64,000 nt of DNA from Elephas maximus indicus (GCF_024166365.1 NC_064831.1:47431768-47495767), one strand, 5' to 3'; shown: positions 1 to 10,942, numbered from the stretch's first letter. The notes: generated by a model not told the origin, from the sequence alone. A program made the numbers and translations.

Positions 1-96
1 AACCCTATGGAACACAGTTCTACTCTGACACACACAGGGTTGCCATGAGTTGGAGTGGAGTCAACTTCATGGCAACTGGTTTTATCTCATTTAAGT
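1..96 (+). mobile_element. AfroSINE, 3' part, cut by window edge
   Basis: The sequence starts inside the SINE body (CCCTATGGAACACAGTTCTA) and runs through the GCCATGAGTTGGAGTGGAGTC tail and a GGCAACTGG stretch. The tRNA-like head lies outside the window. The GACACACACAGGGTTGCC wording is that of the long subfamily. Confidence 0.85.
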
Positions 97-118
97 AGGG
101 GGAAAAAAAAAACAGAGC

Positions 119-275
119 CAAACCCATTGCTGTCCAGTCAATTCTGACTCATAGCAACCCTATAGGACAGAGTAGAACTGCCCCTTCGTGTTTCCAGGGA
201 TTGGGTGGTGGATTTGAACTGCCAACCCTTTGGTTAGCAGCCGAGCTCTTAACCACTGTGCCACCAGGGCTCCAA
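119..275 (-). mobile_element. AfroSINE, short form
   Basis: A near full-length copy reads tail first on the plus strand (AACCCATTGCTGTCCAGTC) and ends with the head, ACCACTGTGCCACCAGGGCT. It lacks the 45-bp middle block of long copies. It lies tail to tail with the previous SINE, separated by an A-rich spacer, so the pair forms an imperfect inverted repeat. Confidence 0.92.
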
Positions 276-677
276 GTGGGAGAGCCTCACCACCATCATA
301 AAATGAAATCTGAATTGCATCTTTTATATTGAACAGTTTTGTTACTTTAAGCCCATGTGGAAGGTTAGGCGTGATAAGTCTTGGGCAGGGAGGCTACTTA
401 GGGAATCTCTAATGAAGAGGTGGAAATGGTTTATAATTACAGTAAGCATATCAGTTACTACATGTACATGGAAGATTTTATAGTTTTGGGAAAGACTGTT
501 CATTGTCCTATGCAGTGACATCTTGTTTACCCTTTCGTTTCCTTCACAGACTCTGTCCTCATAATTTCCACCAAAGTAAACTTCAGCCTAGTTCCTGCAA
601 TGTATCACACATTGCAAATTGGTGCGTTTAAGAACATCCTTGATGTGTGATCATGTCAGTCTTCCTGCTTTATCCAG
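276..677. other. non-repetitive stretch, nothing recognised
   Basis: AT-leaning DNA with no repeat family I recognise and no long open frame. It ends in a pyrimidine-rich run and CAG that could act as a splice acceptor for the candidate exon that follows. Confidence 0.4.
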
Positions 678-724
678 GCTCTTAAAACGCTTTCTGAAGG
701 AACCTGCTTGGACCTGTGGAAACG
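678..724 (+). other. candidate 47-nt exon (unassigned)
   Basis: Preceded by CTTCCTGCTTTATCCAG and followed by CG|GTGAGT, a near-perfect donor. One frame is open through it (ALKTLSEGTCLDLWK plus one partial codon), and a second open frame is also possible. I do not recognise the peptide. Sites this good occur by chance in 64 kb, so this is only a candidate for RNA-seq or alignment checking. Confidence 0.15.
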
Positions 725-1878
725 GTGAGTCCTGATACTTTCTTTTTGAAGAAAAGACAGCAGAAATGTTGAGGTTGTTACTTCAGTACTTGCCTGAGCT
801 TCCTGGGCCCAGGCTCCCCAAGTCCTGTCTCTGCCTCTCTTTACTGGTCATCGATCCCTCTGATGACAGCCCAGGGCTTTAGGAAGAGGCTGTGGTGAAA
901 CACGAGGCCGCTGTGGAAACCTCCAGGCCATGTCCTCACAGCAAACAGCAGGCCTTCCAGAGCACCGATGCCCTTCCAGAACACCGACGCCCGGGGCCGC
1001 TGAGCCACGTGTGGCTCTTCCACCAAGCAGCCCCGCCGCTGAGTCACAGGAGAGGGAAAACAGGGCCTTGTTTTCCTCATATAGCTCCAAGATTGGATTT
1101 CAAACTTGGCGTGGCCACAGAAGCGCGAACGTTACAGCTTCTTGGCAATTTAGTGGTTTTCGCACTTCTATTTTTAAAAACCTTGGAAACCAGTAAACTG
1201 GGGGGTCAGGATGGTGTGGTAAATGTCTTTCCAAAGTTCCAGCCAGGCAGAGGCCTCATCCTGGCAGAAATCCCAGGGCAACTGTGAGACCAAAATGCCA
1301 CAACAGAGCCGGTGCTGCAAACCTGCTCCTCCTCAGATGACAAAAATAGGAGCCCGACCCTCACCGGCCCTCATGCTGAGGACAAAGTACATCCTGGCCT
1401 CTGGGCCCCCAAGGCTGGGACATGATCCCGCTGCTTTGCCTGTGTACTGAGGCCTTTCACAGATGGGGTCTGTTGGCTGGGTCCCTGGGAAGCCGCTTCA
1501 GAGGCGGAGGTTTGTTAGGGAGAATTCTTGGGACCCACAGCTGTGGAGAGAAGGGATGGTGGTAGGAATGGGCAGGGAGGGAAGTCAAGCTGCAATGCAG
1601 CTCAGAGAGAGATCAGAGGACCCTCGGGCGCTCTGAAGCTGGGTGACCCCTCAGAGCTGCTGAGAGTGGGCGCACAGGGGTCAGGCCTTTATACCCCTGT
1701 TCACTCAGTCACTGGGTGCAGTCACCTGAGGAAGGGGCGGGACCTGGGGTGAAGAGTCCTCTTCAGCTGAGGTGCCCTGTGGGCAGCATCCCAGCACCTG
1801 ATGGAATAAGCCCTTCCTTTCCTGAAGGGGGACCTGGATGCCCCATTATAACACCCATCACAGCATCTTTTTTTTTTC
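725..1878. other. single-copy-looking DNA, nothing recognised
   Basis: Moderately GC-rich sequence without recognisable repeats. Short open frames overlap on both strands and show no family signature. I see no convincing exon. Confidence 0.4.
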
Positions 1879-2345
1879 AATAGTCCAATTTTTAAAAAAA
1901 TTGAGGTGATATTCACATAATAGAACTGTAAACATAACCATTTTAAAGTGTACAATTCAGCAGTGTTTATTGTATTCACAGTATTCTGCAACTATCACCT
2001 ATATCCAGTTTCAAAACTTCTTCATCACCCCGAAGACGACCGTGTGCCCATTACGTGTCCACTCCCCACTTTCTTTCCTCCCTGCCCTCAGCCCCTGGCA
2101 CCAATGATCTGCTTTCAGTCTCTATGGATTAACTATTCTGGATATTTTGTATAAATGGAATCATACAGTATGTGACCTTTTGTGTCTGGCTTCTTTCACT
2201 TAGCATCATGTGTTTCAGGTTTAGCCATGTTGTAGCATCTATCAGTACTTCACTCTTTTTATGGCTGACTAATATTCCATTGCATGTGTATATCACATTT
2301 TGTTTATCCAATTATCCTTTGATGGACATTTGGAGTGTAGCATTT
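1879..2345 (-). mobile_element. L1 3' end, antisense
   Basis: Read on the minus strand this is the end of L1 ORF2 and its 3' UTR. Plus-strand landmarks are TTGAGGTGATATTCACATAA, TAAAGTGTACAATTCAG, GGAATCATACAGTATGTG and GACTAATATTCCATTGCATG, all familiar from old mammalian L1M-type copies. It is strongly 5'-truncated and non-coding. Confidence 0.85.
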
Positions 2346-3029
2346 CATCTTTTTGGAAGATGAATCAGTGTGGAAGTTGTTGATCATTGGAGTCACAACT
2401 TCACTTCATTTGGTGGCTCACTGTGAACATGGGTGGTATCTTGAATTCATATCTGAGTAGAGGCCCTTGGTGGAAAGTCCCATGCCTGCCAGCCTTCGTG
2501 GACTTGCCAATGGCTTTTCAAACTTGCCTGCCACGTGCTTGCCTCAGCCCGGGCTTGCCTTATTGAGGCCACACCAAACCCTCTCTGGGGACACTGCCCT
2601 TATGCATGGACTGTCACTCCTGTCTGCTCTAGGAAACTATCTCCTGGGCCAAATCTGGGTATGGGACTTGTTGCCACCTCCAGCCCTTGGCTCAGTTCCC
2701 CCTTTAATCTTCCTGGGTCCTTGAAGAGGGAATCTTTCCTTCTAAGCCTTAGAGCTACTACTCTCTTTGGCTTTGCTTCAAAGCCACCACACGGGAACCA
2801 CTGACTAAGCCAGTGTCTCCCAGGGCTCAGCCCCCCGGTGGATTTCTGAGGGGCCTTTCTGCCCCCATTTCCAGTTCGAGCAAGTGCCAACTGCGTGGAC
2901 ACATCCCTGGCCCCTCCTCCTGTCTCTTCTAGATTCTATCTCCCCACCTACTTCTCTTCACCCCCTTCCCTGCTCCTCCGCCATCGCTCCCTTGTTCTAA
3001 GACTCTCCGCCCCCAGGTGCTCCATCACC
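2346..3029. other. unassigned stretch
   Basis: Mixed-composition DNA with pyrimidine-rich patches around 2.9-3.0 kb. Overlapping short frames exist on both strands, and none resembles a known protein. Confidence 0.35.
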
Positions 3030-3078
3030 TAGCACAGAGATGTTCAATAAATATTTGTTGGCTGAAGAAACTCTTCTT
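3030..3078 (+). mobile_element. L2-like 3' tail fragment
   Basis: The string TAGCACAGAGATG followed by TTCAATAAATATTTGTTGGC is the typical ending of mammalian L2 copies. Only the terminal 50 bp can be recognised. Confidence 0.55.
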
Positions 3079-3169
3079 TGGAAATCTCAACTCTAGACCT
3101 AACAGCTTCTCTAGAAATCCCTTTATGAGAGGGAACCTCTTATTTGTTGTTCCGGTTTTATATACACTG

Positions 3170-3262
3170 TCTCAGTGATCCTCTCAGCACCCCCATGAGG
3201 TACATATTATTCTTTCTACTTCACAGATGAGGTCATTCAGGACTGAACCTACCCAGGTGGGA
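3170..3262 (-). mobile_element. MIR fragment
   Basis: CCTCTCAGCACCCCCATGAGG followed by TATTATTCTTTCTACTTCAC and AGATGAGG is the reverse complement of the MIR 3' half (TCCTCATCTGTAAAATGGGG). It is diverged, as expected of an ancient SINE. Confidence 0.6.
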
Positions 3263-3457
3263 AGTGGCAGTGCCAGGACTTACTTGCCCCATGGCTTGCA
3301 CCCAGGACCTCAACTCTGAGTCCTCAAAGCACTTCTGAGCTTCTTCTGCCTGCTGGGTCAGTTCTAGTCAGTTCCATAAGTGTTGAGAACCTACTATGTG
3401 CTGGGCACTGGGTTAATCACTAAGGTTTCTAAGGTGCTGGGAGGCAGTGGTATATTG

Positions 3458-3620
3458 GAAACCATGGTGACGAAGTAGTTAAGTGCTACGCCTGCTGACC
3501 AAATGTTGACAGTTTAAATCCACCAGGCGCTCCTTAGAAACTCTATGGGGCAGTTCTACTCTGTCCTGTAGGGTCACTATGAGTTGGAATTGACTCAAAG
3601 GTTTGGTTTTCTTCTTTTGT
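3458..3620 (+). mobile_element. AfroSINE, short form, diverged
   Basis: Head GGTGACGAAGTAGTTAAGTG, middle CCACCAGGCGCTCCTTAG and tail GTCACTATGAGTTGGAATTG, followed by GGTTTGGTTTTC. The B-box region has decayed, so this is an older copy. Confidence 0.9.
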
Positions 3621-4169
3621 TGGGAGGCAGGGTGGGGTCTGCAAATAACATTCTTTTTAGTTGGAGAGGTAGGCTGGAAACCAAAGCATACCACCACCAG
3701 TGCTATAGAGATCTGCACTATAGGGATAAGCCTGAGGAAAGGGGCCCATCTCCATGGTATTATGGGTGACATGTATGAACAACTATTTATATCATAATCT
3801 GGAGTCAAACGTCATCCAAGGGATATTCACCAGCTGAAAACCCTTCCTGTTGAAGCCTAATCCAGAAAGTAAAGCCGGCCCCACAGAAGGGGGAGGAGGG
3901 AGGTGGAAGTACACCTCCACTGGCTCGTCTAGGCACCCCCGGCCTCCTCCTGGGGATTTATTCTTTCCCAGCAACAAACACAGGCCTGGCACAGAGTAGG
4001 GCATGAAGAACTGTGGTGAATGAATGAATGGCGGGGACACTGAAGAACAAGAGGTACAAGAGCAGTGATCTTGGAGCATGAAAATGGAGGCGTGTGTGAA
4101 GGCCTTTGCATAACTTTTTCCCTTAAAATATGACATGGCGTGAGAGCCCCTCTTTTTCTTTTTCCTTAG
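3621..4169. other. stretch with a possible L2 remnant
   Basis: Mostly unassigned. At about 3965-4035 the wording GGCCTGGCACAGAGTAGGG and GAATGAATGAATGG resembles an L2 tail. The right end is a strong polypyrimidine tract. Confidence 0.35.
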
Positions 4170-4312
4170 GATGGTGAGCAGTGGCCCATGCATCCCATCC
4201 ACAAGGAACAAGCTCCAGAGTCCAAGCTCACTTGATCAGTGCTTGGGTGGAATTGAACAGAAGCGGAGCCCCTGGTGTGCTGCTCACAGCCTGCCTAGCC
4301 CTGTGGTCCCAG
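4170..4312 (+). other. candidate 143-nt exon (unassigned)
   Basis: The acceptor is strong: CCCCTCTTTTTCTTTTTCCTTAG directly precedes position 4170. The donor reads CCCAG|GTGTGGGT. One frame is open across the whole interval and contains an ATG two bases in (MVSSGPCIPSTRNKLQ...), ending in phase 1. I recognise no protein family, and an antisense frame over the same DNA is also open. A non-coding transcript exon or chance is equally possible. Confidence 0.2.
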
Positions 4313-5210
4313 GTGTGGGTGACCAGCCATTCCACAAGGAGACAGCTCAGAACGTCTGGGATCTGCTGCAGGGAGCTCTGGGTGGGCCAAGGAGGAGACA
4401 GGAAAGGGGAATTTGTGGTTTCTTGTTCTTTCCTCAGGGTTGATCGTACTTCCCCTTCCTCCTGCTTCCCTCCACCCTCCCCAGGGCCCCAAAGGGTGGG
4501 CAAACCCAGACCCCCAGGGTGAACACCTGGCTGTGGGTGAGAGTCTGTCCTAAGGGAGAGGGGGAGGGAAACAGCTGGTAGAGGCTAAGATGGTAGGTAG
4601 TGCCCCCCTCCTAAGCTATACAGAGGGAAGTCTGATGGAGGGTGGATCACTGCTGGGGAGGTCTGTGTTCAAAACAGCCTGTGATCACGTCCTTTCACTC
4701 CATTGCTTCTCTAGCACCAAGCAGGGGGTGTGACTGGTCCTGGGGTGAAAGGGAAGGATGCTGTGGAGTCCAGGACAATAGAACAGCGGTGAGTCGGGCA
4801 GAGCTGCACGGGCACTGGGCGGATGGTGTGGGCAAGGCAGGCAGCTTAAGGCACTAAGCCACCCAGAGAGAGAGACAGGAGCAGCCGGGGTCCAAGAAGC
4901 AGGAAAGAGGCCCAGAGGATGAAAATGCACCTACCATCGCAAATGGGGTTAGGCTTGGTTCTTCCAATCCCCTGCCTCTGGCTTCTCTGTGCCTTAAAGT
5001 TCAGGGTGGACCTCTGTGGTGGGGTGAGGTGCTGTAGTCTCCCTTGACCTGTAGAAGTCTCTGCAGCTGTACACAGGTGCTTGTTCAAGTTCCTTCCAAC
5101 AGAACCTCCTACAGGTAGGGAGGAAGAGCGGAGCGGTAGTGTGGGGTACAGGATAGAGAGACCATTCTTCAAAGAGCTGTAAGCTCCCGGGCAGTCTCTA
5201 CTGTGGTGGG
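4313..5210. other. GC-leaning single-copy-looking DNA
   Basis: No repeat family recognised. Several overlapping short frames are open on opposite strands, which argues that they reflect composition and not selection. Confidence 0.35.
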
Positions 5211-5334
5211 AACACACATACATGCACACACATGCGTGCACACATGTGCACACAACGCACACATATAGTATACCTACATGCACACACATACATGCATGTA
5301 CATATGCACATGCATACATGTACACACATGTGCC
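5211..5334. repeat. CA/CATG-rich microsatellite
   Basis: About 120 bp of degenerate ACACAC, ACATAC and ATGCAC words. Alternating purine-pyrimidine composition favours Z-DNA and length polymorphism. Open frames across it (repeated Cys-Met-Tyr-Val or His-Thr residues) are artefacts of the repeat. Confidence 0.9.
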
Positions 5335-6624
5335 CACTCACCTCTCGATTACTGGGGCCAGCAGACCGCTTATATTCCTGCTTGCCTGAAAGGGGGTTGC
5401 CCAGCCAGTTTACATCTCTGAGAAATGAGTGTTAGAGGTCAAGACTGACCTGAGGTGGTTTTCCAGTTCTTTTCCCATTTGGTCAAGGAGGGAAGCGGAT
5501 GCTTTCTGATAGAAGGAAAAAAAGGAAGTAGGAAAGAGAAAGGAGGGGGGTACCCAGAGCAGCTTGGGAAAAGGCCTGAACCCCAGCCAAGGCCTGGCTA
5601 CTTCCTGAGCAGACCAGATGGAGTGGGCGCTCCTGCTCACGACTTCCAAAATGGGCCAGCCCTCTGAATTCAGCTCTAGGGCTGATATCCCTAGTTACTG
5701 TCTCCTTCCAGAGGCTGCAGCTTCTGTCAGCTGAAATCTGAAGAGGAAGAGGAAGCCAATTTCTTGGTCCCTCAGAATTATGTAACCAAGAGGCCTCAGA
5801 TCCTAGAAGAAGCAGGGAGCTGTTCTCCTACTTCCTTCTTACGGCTCCAAGGATGTAATGTCGTTGCTATGGGGATCCCTTCATTTGTAGAGAAACAAGC
5901 TCCAGAAAAACGACGACTCACAAATTCTTCCAGGAGGGACAGGATCAGTCCTTAAGGACCATATGATGTCATAGGGTTTAAAAAGAGGAACAATGACTGA
6001 CTTTAGTTTGTGAATCTTTTCTCTTCAATCCTCGTGCCTGGATGGGACCTGCCCGTGGCTCCCTCAGAGCCTCATTCTACACCAGGTGTCAGAGTTCGAG
6101 CCTGAGCCTCCATCTGCCTCCTGCAACATCTACAGGCAGGTGCTAAAAATGATGCTGGGAGTGTCCACCTGGCTCCCCCAGGGAACCACTGCCTTAACAG
6201 TCAGCATCTCCACGAAGGCTGGTTGTCACCGTTTCTGGGCCTGGCTGGCTGGGATGGATAGCGGATGGAATTATCAACCTGAGGATCCCACAGAGCCTTT
6301 GCACATCCACCTGCGTGACGACTAGCTGGCCAGAGGGTTTTCCCCACATGACCTTCCTATGGGAAGAAGGGGAAGAGGGGACTGACCCAAGGCCCTATGC
6401 TAAGGAAGCAGCAGACTTAGGCTCAGAAGCCAGGACTTCTAAGCAGCTGTGGCCAGCAGAACAGAAGCTAGGAGGAATATTTTTATGAATAAACCTATTT
6501 TCTAACAATGGACAGAGAAGAAGGTGTTGGCTGGTGAGGCCAGCAAGGAGAAAGAAGAACAGGGTGTTAAAATTAGATTGACACCTAATTGATATGAGCC
6601 TTCTTTCTTTTTGGAAAGAACACT
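5335..6624. other. single-copy-looking DNA, nothing recognised
   Basis: No clear gene. A weak resemblance to a MER5-type DNA element near 6.09-6.19 kb was not strong enough to annotate. Confidence 0.3.
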
Positions 6625-6716
6625 GCAGCTTTGTGACCTTGAGGAAGACACTTTCCCTCTCTGGGCCTCAGCTGTCTCACCTGCAAAAGGAAGGGACTGG
6701 ACTACGATGGTCATGG
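6625..6716 (+). mobile_element. MIR fragment
   Basis: TTTGTGACCTTGAGGAAGAC then CTCTCTGGGCCTCAGCTGTC and ACCTGCAAAAGG match the MIR core (TGTGACCTTGGGCAAG, CTCAGTTTCCTCATCTGT). Confidence 0.75.
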
Positions 6717-6721
6717 GTCCT

Positions 6722-7169
6722 GTTATGGATTGAATTGTGTCCCCCCAAAAGATATACTGAAATTCTAACCTCTGTACCTATGAATGTGGCCTTGTTTGGA
6801 GAAAGAGAGTTTTTCTTTGCAGATGTTATCATTTAAATTAGTGAGATCATACGGGAGAGGGAGGGTCCTAATTCCTTCTGAGTGGCATCTTAGAAAGAGG
6901 ATAACAGACACTGAGACAGAGTCACACAGGAGGAAGACACCATGTGACGAAAAAAGCAGCAAAGGAAAGCCAAGGGTTGCCAGCAGCCACTAGGAAGGAG
7001 GAGAGAAGCAAGGAATGGTTCCTCACTGAAACCCCACATAAGGAACTGACATGGGTGATACCCCGATCCAGACTTCTAGCCTCCAGAACCATGAGACAAT
7101 AAATTTCTGTCCTGTAAGTCTACTCACTTTGTAGTGCTTTGTAATGGTGGCCCAAGGACACTCAGAAGG
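6722..7169 (+). mobile_element. MLT1-type LTR (ERVL-MaLR), near complete
   Basis: Starts TGTTATGGATTGAATTGTGT, continues with CCAAAAGATATACTGAAATT and the internal words CCATGTGACGA and TTGCCAGCAGCCACTAG, and ends with CCTCCAGAACCATGAGACAA, TAAATTTCTGTCC and a diverged GTAATGGTGGCCCAAGGACA. These are the conserved start, middle and polyadenylation-region landmarks of MLT1 solo LTRs. No internal viral genes flank it, so it is a solitary LTR left by recombination. Confidence 0.88.
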
Positions 7170-7325
7170 CCCCGTCCAGTTCTGACATGCTGGGATACAA
7201 TGCCAATGTGGAAATACTAGTGGATAATGAATAATACTATCCATGCTAATTTCAGTGCTCAAGGACTCCCTGAAGCCCCCTGCAGCAAGCCCAAACTGCT
7301 TCCCTGAAGCTCAAGGCTCGGTGTA

Positions 7326-7520
7326 ATCCGATCACCACCTATTTTTCCAGTCTTCTGTTTTCTACCTCCTGTGAACTACTCGTTTCAGCCAAGTATCCAG
7401 CCTCCATGCCCTTGTTCATGCCTTTTACCTGCACCCCAATGCCCAGGTCTGAAAAAGCCCAGTTAGTCCTTCAGCGCTCAGTTAAGACACCAACTCTGTG
7501 AGGAACCCCTTCTGGAATCC
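7326..7520 (+). mobile_element. L2 LINE fragment
   Basis: A run of Leu/Pro-type wording (TAATCCGATCACCACC, CTCCATGCCCTTGTTCATG, CTTCAGCGCTCAGTTAAGAC, TGAGGAACCCCTTCTGG) follows the order of the L2 3' coding end and UTR (TTCAAGTCTCAGCTCAAATG ... GAGGCCTTCCCTGACC). Heavily diverged. Confidence 0.55.
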
Positions 7521-8058
7521 TGAGTTTAGGGTTGTGATCTCTGCAATGCTGGTTCACCATCATTGCCATCACCTGAACACAGGTTGTAACTACCTAGTCA
7601 CTCAACTCAACAGGCATAACTCAATGCATAGCTTGTGCTGTGACAATGACACATTCGGACAGAGTTCTCCCCTCATGGAAGGGGAGAGAGAAACAGTGAT
7701 CCAACAATCACATTCACTAATGTGCAATCACAAACAGAAGTGTGAAGAAGTGGAAAACACAGGTCTCTGAGACCTGCTTGGGGTGGGGAAGAATGGACTT
7801 GGAGGAGAGGGTGGGACATGGAAGGGAGGTGTTCCAGGGCAGGGGAAAAAAGGACTGTGACCAACGAGAAGGGCTGGAAGAAAGCCAGAGGGAATGGGCT
7901 CTCCCAGAGGAGGGGTGGAGAGGTGAGCAGCTGAGGTGGGTGAGCAGAGGCCCACCCTCAGGGACAAGGGGTGGGAGAGTTTTGTCTTAATCAGAAGAGC
8001 CATCTGGGAAGCCTTAAAGAGAGAATGACCCATCAAATTTGTGTTTCAGAACAATTAT
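7521..8058. other. unassigned, purine-rich in part
   Basis: Around 7.74-7.98 kb the plus strand is strikingly purine-rich (GGAGAGGGTGGGACATGG and similar), giving spurious open frames. No gene or repeat family recognised. Confidence 0.35.
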
Positions 8059-8165
8059 CCCAGCTGCTGTGCAGAGAATAGGCTGAGAATCACTGAGGGG
8101 TTTGCAAAGTGCCCACACCTGGGCTCCACCTCCAAAGACCCAGATTCAGCTGATTTGGAGGGAGG
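8059..8165 (+). mobile_element. MER5-type hAT DNA transposon fragment
   Basis: GGGTTTGCAAAGTGCCCACA, CTGGGCTCCACCTCCAAAGA and CCCAGATTCAGCTGATTTGG follow the middle of the MER5A consensus (CCTGGGCCCCACCCCCAGAG, TTCTGATTCAG). Confidence 0.55.
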
Positions 8166-8417
8166 CAAAGGCATAGAAAGGCCCAGTAGGAGGCTCTCCA
8201 GCGGCCCAGACAGGGGATGAGAGCAACTTGGACGGGAAGCAGGACGAGGATGGGCTTGAGGGAAATTCAGGAGATTAAATCGACAAGGTCTGACACCTCC
8301 AGACTCCCTGAGGGACCCAATTACTGGGCTGAGGCCTGTGGGGACCATGGTCTCAGCGATCATCCAGGTAAACTGGCCTAACTTACTTTATGAGGAACAT
8401 GTTCTACATTCTACTTC

Positions 8418-9040
8418 AGTGAATACTGTCTGGGGTCTTAAAAGCTTGTGAGCAGCCATCTAAGATACTTCACCGGTCTCACCCCTTCAGGAGCAAGGGA
8501 GAATGAAGAAAACCGAAGACACAAGGGAAAGACTAGTTCAAAGGACTAAGGGACCGCAACCACCACAGCCTCCACCAGACTGAGTCCAGTGCAACTAGAT
8601 GGTGCCGGCTACCACCACTGACTGCTCTGACAGGGGTCACAATAGAGGGCCCCCAACAGAGCTGGAGAAAAATGTAGAACAAAATTCTAACTCACCCACA
8701 TGCAAAGACCAGACTTACTGGTCTGATAGAGTCTGGAGAAACCCTGGAAGTATGGACCCAGACAACTTTTAGCTCAGTACCAAAGTCACTTCTGAGGTTC
8801 ACCCTTCGGCCAAATTTAGACAGGCCCATAACAGAGACTTAAGGGACACACCAGCCCAGGGGCAAGGATTAGAAGGCAGGAGGGGGCAAGAAAGCTGGTA
8901 ATGGGGAACCGAAGGTCAAGAACGGGAGAGTGTTGAGGGGTCTGTGGGGTTGGCAACCAATGTCACAATGTGTATTGTTTAATGAGAAGCTAGTTTGCTC
9001 TGTAAATCTTCACCCAAAATACAATTAAAAAAAAAAAAAA
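8418..9040 (+). mobile_element. L1 3' UTR ending in poly-A
   Basis: It begins with GTCTGGGGTCTTAAAAGCTT, the same word that occurs antisense near 36.34 kb inside the large L1. It ends with TTTAATGAGAAGCTAG, CTTCACCCAAAATACAATT and a run of A. No ORF2 remains, so it is a severely 5'-truncated copy of the lineage's L1 family. Confidence 0.75.
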
Positions 9041-9389
9041 TGGACAAGGTTTGGCAATTGATTCCCACGGAGCTGAGGGAGGAGCTGTAGGGAGGATCCC
9101 GACCTTGCAGCTTGTGCAAGTAGACAGAGGGGGTCACCTTTCACTGCGGCAGACAGTGTGGGAGGAGACCACGTGTTGCAGGGGCGGGGATCACAGAGGA
9201 CAGGACCCCTACCCCACTCCCATAGGCCTGGATAGGGTCTCTGAGTCTGCGCCTTTGCTGGAAAGTGGGAAGAAGGGCTTCCCCTAGGACCGCGCCAGCC
9301 GGCCTGAGGTCTCAGAAGCCAAGGCCACGGTGGGTGGGAGCAGGATTGGCTGGTGGGGCTGAGGCCAGGGAGCCACCTCCACGCCTGGG
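9041..9389. other. unassigned GC-leaning DNA
   Basis: No repeat recognised. CpG frequency begins to rise toward the right. Confidence 0.35.
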
Positions 9390-9965
9390 CACCCTCCATT
9401 TGCGGGCGGGGGCGCTGCCAGCCGTCCTTGCTGTATGCCTGTAATGGAGCTTTGAGAAGGCCCAGAGGAAGGGAGCCCACAGGCCCTCCGAAACCGGACG
9501 CCGCCCTACGGTAACTGAATACTAGGGCTGATTTGCACGCAGACATTTCTGCAGCTCAGTTAGCGGGACTGCACTAAGCCATCCCAAGGCCATCTGTGGG
9601 TGTCAGCGGGGCTCCCACCTGCCTCCGCATCAGCAGGCAACTCCGAATCGGAAAATTAAAAATCGGGGTTCAGGCAGTGAGCTGCGTGCAGTGTGCAGTA
9701 ATGGGCTCCTGGGGCGCGGGAGCTTGCAGCGTCTGCCGTCCCCTGGGACCCAGACCCCCAGGAATCCGCTCGCTCGGTTCCCGGCGGGGTTGTCAGAGCC
9801 GTCAGGAACGTGCCCACATCCATTCCTTGCAGCCACCCGATGCAGAAGAGAGACCCCACTTGGAGTGGGAGGGACCCGTCGTAGGTCTCTATCTTTGGGT
9901 GACTAATTTTGTAACCTTGGCTAAGTCACTTATCCCACCAGATTCTGGGCGGACGAAAGAGGGAG
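9390..9965. promoter_or_regulatory. weak CpG-rich segment, possible regulatory element
   Basis: By eye roughly two dozen CpG dinucleotides fall in about 480 bp of about 58% GC, well above the surroundings. Clusters include GGGGCGCGGG, CCGCTCGCTCGG and TTCCCGGCGGGG. I could not compute the observed/expected ratio. It may be a minor CpG island or an enhancer. No clean exon and donor could be attached to it. Confidence 0.35.
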
Positions 9966-10064
9966 AAGAGGGCCCTTCCCTTTCTCTAGAGGCTCACAGG
10001 CTCCCTGGGGGTGAGCAGGCCCACAGCCAGGGGCAAGCCCCCACTGCCTCGGCAGAGATTCCTG

Positions 10065-10218
10065 TAAAGGGGTGGGGAAAGGGGGAGGGGGAGGGGGAGG
10101 GAGGAGACGGCGGGGGGGGGAAGAGGAGGAGGGGAAGGCGTTAAAGAGGAGGAGGGAGGTGGAGGAGGGGAGAAGAGGAGAAAGGGGGGCGAGCAGAAGG
10201 AAGAGGAGGCAGGAGAAA
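10065..10218 (+). repeat. polypurine tract with G-quadruplex motif
   Basis: About 150 bp with almost no pyrimidines on the plus strand. Positions 10081-10101 hold three GGGGGA units followed by GGG, an ideal intramolecular G-quadruplex sequence. The mirror-like purine run could also form triplex DNA. Poly-Gly/Arg/Glu frames over it are not genes. Confidence 0.9.
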
Positions 10219-10735
10219 CCTGAACCCTGTCTGTGTCCCACTCCTGACAGAAGGCGGGCTGCTCTGCCCCCTCAGCTCAGCGCTCCGACCCCAGTCTCCT
10301 TGTCTTCATTTACAGAGGGCTTTCGTTGTGTTTTTACCACAATTACTCCAACGAAAAATCTATGGTTTAAGGTTTATTTGTTTGTTTTAATTTTACTGCC
10401 CTCAGAGAACCTGGAATGGCTATGCTAATACATGCAGTTTTGAGTGCTTTCTTCAAATCGTTTTTCTCTTAGGCCTCCTCCATCAGGTCACCTTTGTCCA
10501 TACCCCAATGCGCCATAAGATAAGGGCTGTTGAAAGTGTGTGTCTTTGTCCTTGTTCACTCCTACTTGTTCATTGTTTCACAAACGTTGCACCACGCACA
10601 CCGTATACAATTCTTGCCTGCTTGGTTTGCTCACTTAACAGTATATACATCCCCAAAATCCCTCCAGGTCAGTAGGTATGGATCTTACTCTCTTTAATGG
10701 CTGCCTAACACTCCCTGGTACATGCTAATAGGAAA
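10219..10735. other. unassigned, possible L1 remnant at right
   Basis: Around 10.60-10.72 kb the wording CTCTTTAATGGCTGCCTAAC and ACTCCCTGGTACATG resembles an antisense old-L1 3' region (TTTAATGGCTGCATAATATT). The rest is unassigned. Confidence 0.35.
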
Positions 10736-10942
10736 GGAACCCTGGTGGCACAGTGGTTAAGCACTCAGCTGCTAACTGAAAGGTGAGTGGTTCTAATCCA
10801 CCAACCACTCCACAGGAAAAAGATGTGGCAGTCTGCTCCCATAAAGATTACAGCCTTGGATACCCTATGGGGCAGTTATACTCTGTCCTGTAGTGTCACC
10901 GTGAGTCAGAATTGACTCCATGGCAATGGGTTTGGTTTAGAA
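10736..10942 (+). mobile_element. AfroSINE, long form
   Basis: Complete copy. Head GGAACCCTGGTGGCACAGTG; the extra middle block GATGTGGCAGTCTGCTCCCA followed by TAAAGATTACAGCC, absent from short copies; and tail GTCACCGTGAGTCAGAATTG. It ends in GGGTTTGGTTTAG. Confidence 0.95.

Noticed and set aside
4846-5435. Cys/Val/Met-rich and His/Thr-rich frames
   Set aside because: Translations of the CA/CATG microsatellite.
9930-10428. Poly-Gly/Arg and poly-Pro/Ser frames around 10 kb
   Set aside because: Direct translation of the polypurine tract on either strand.
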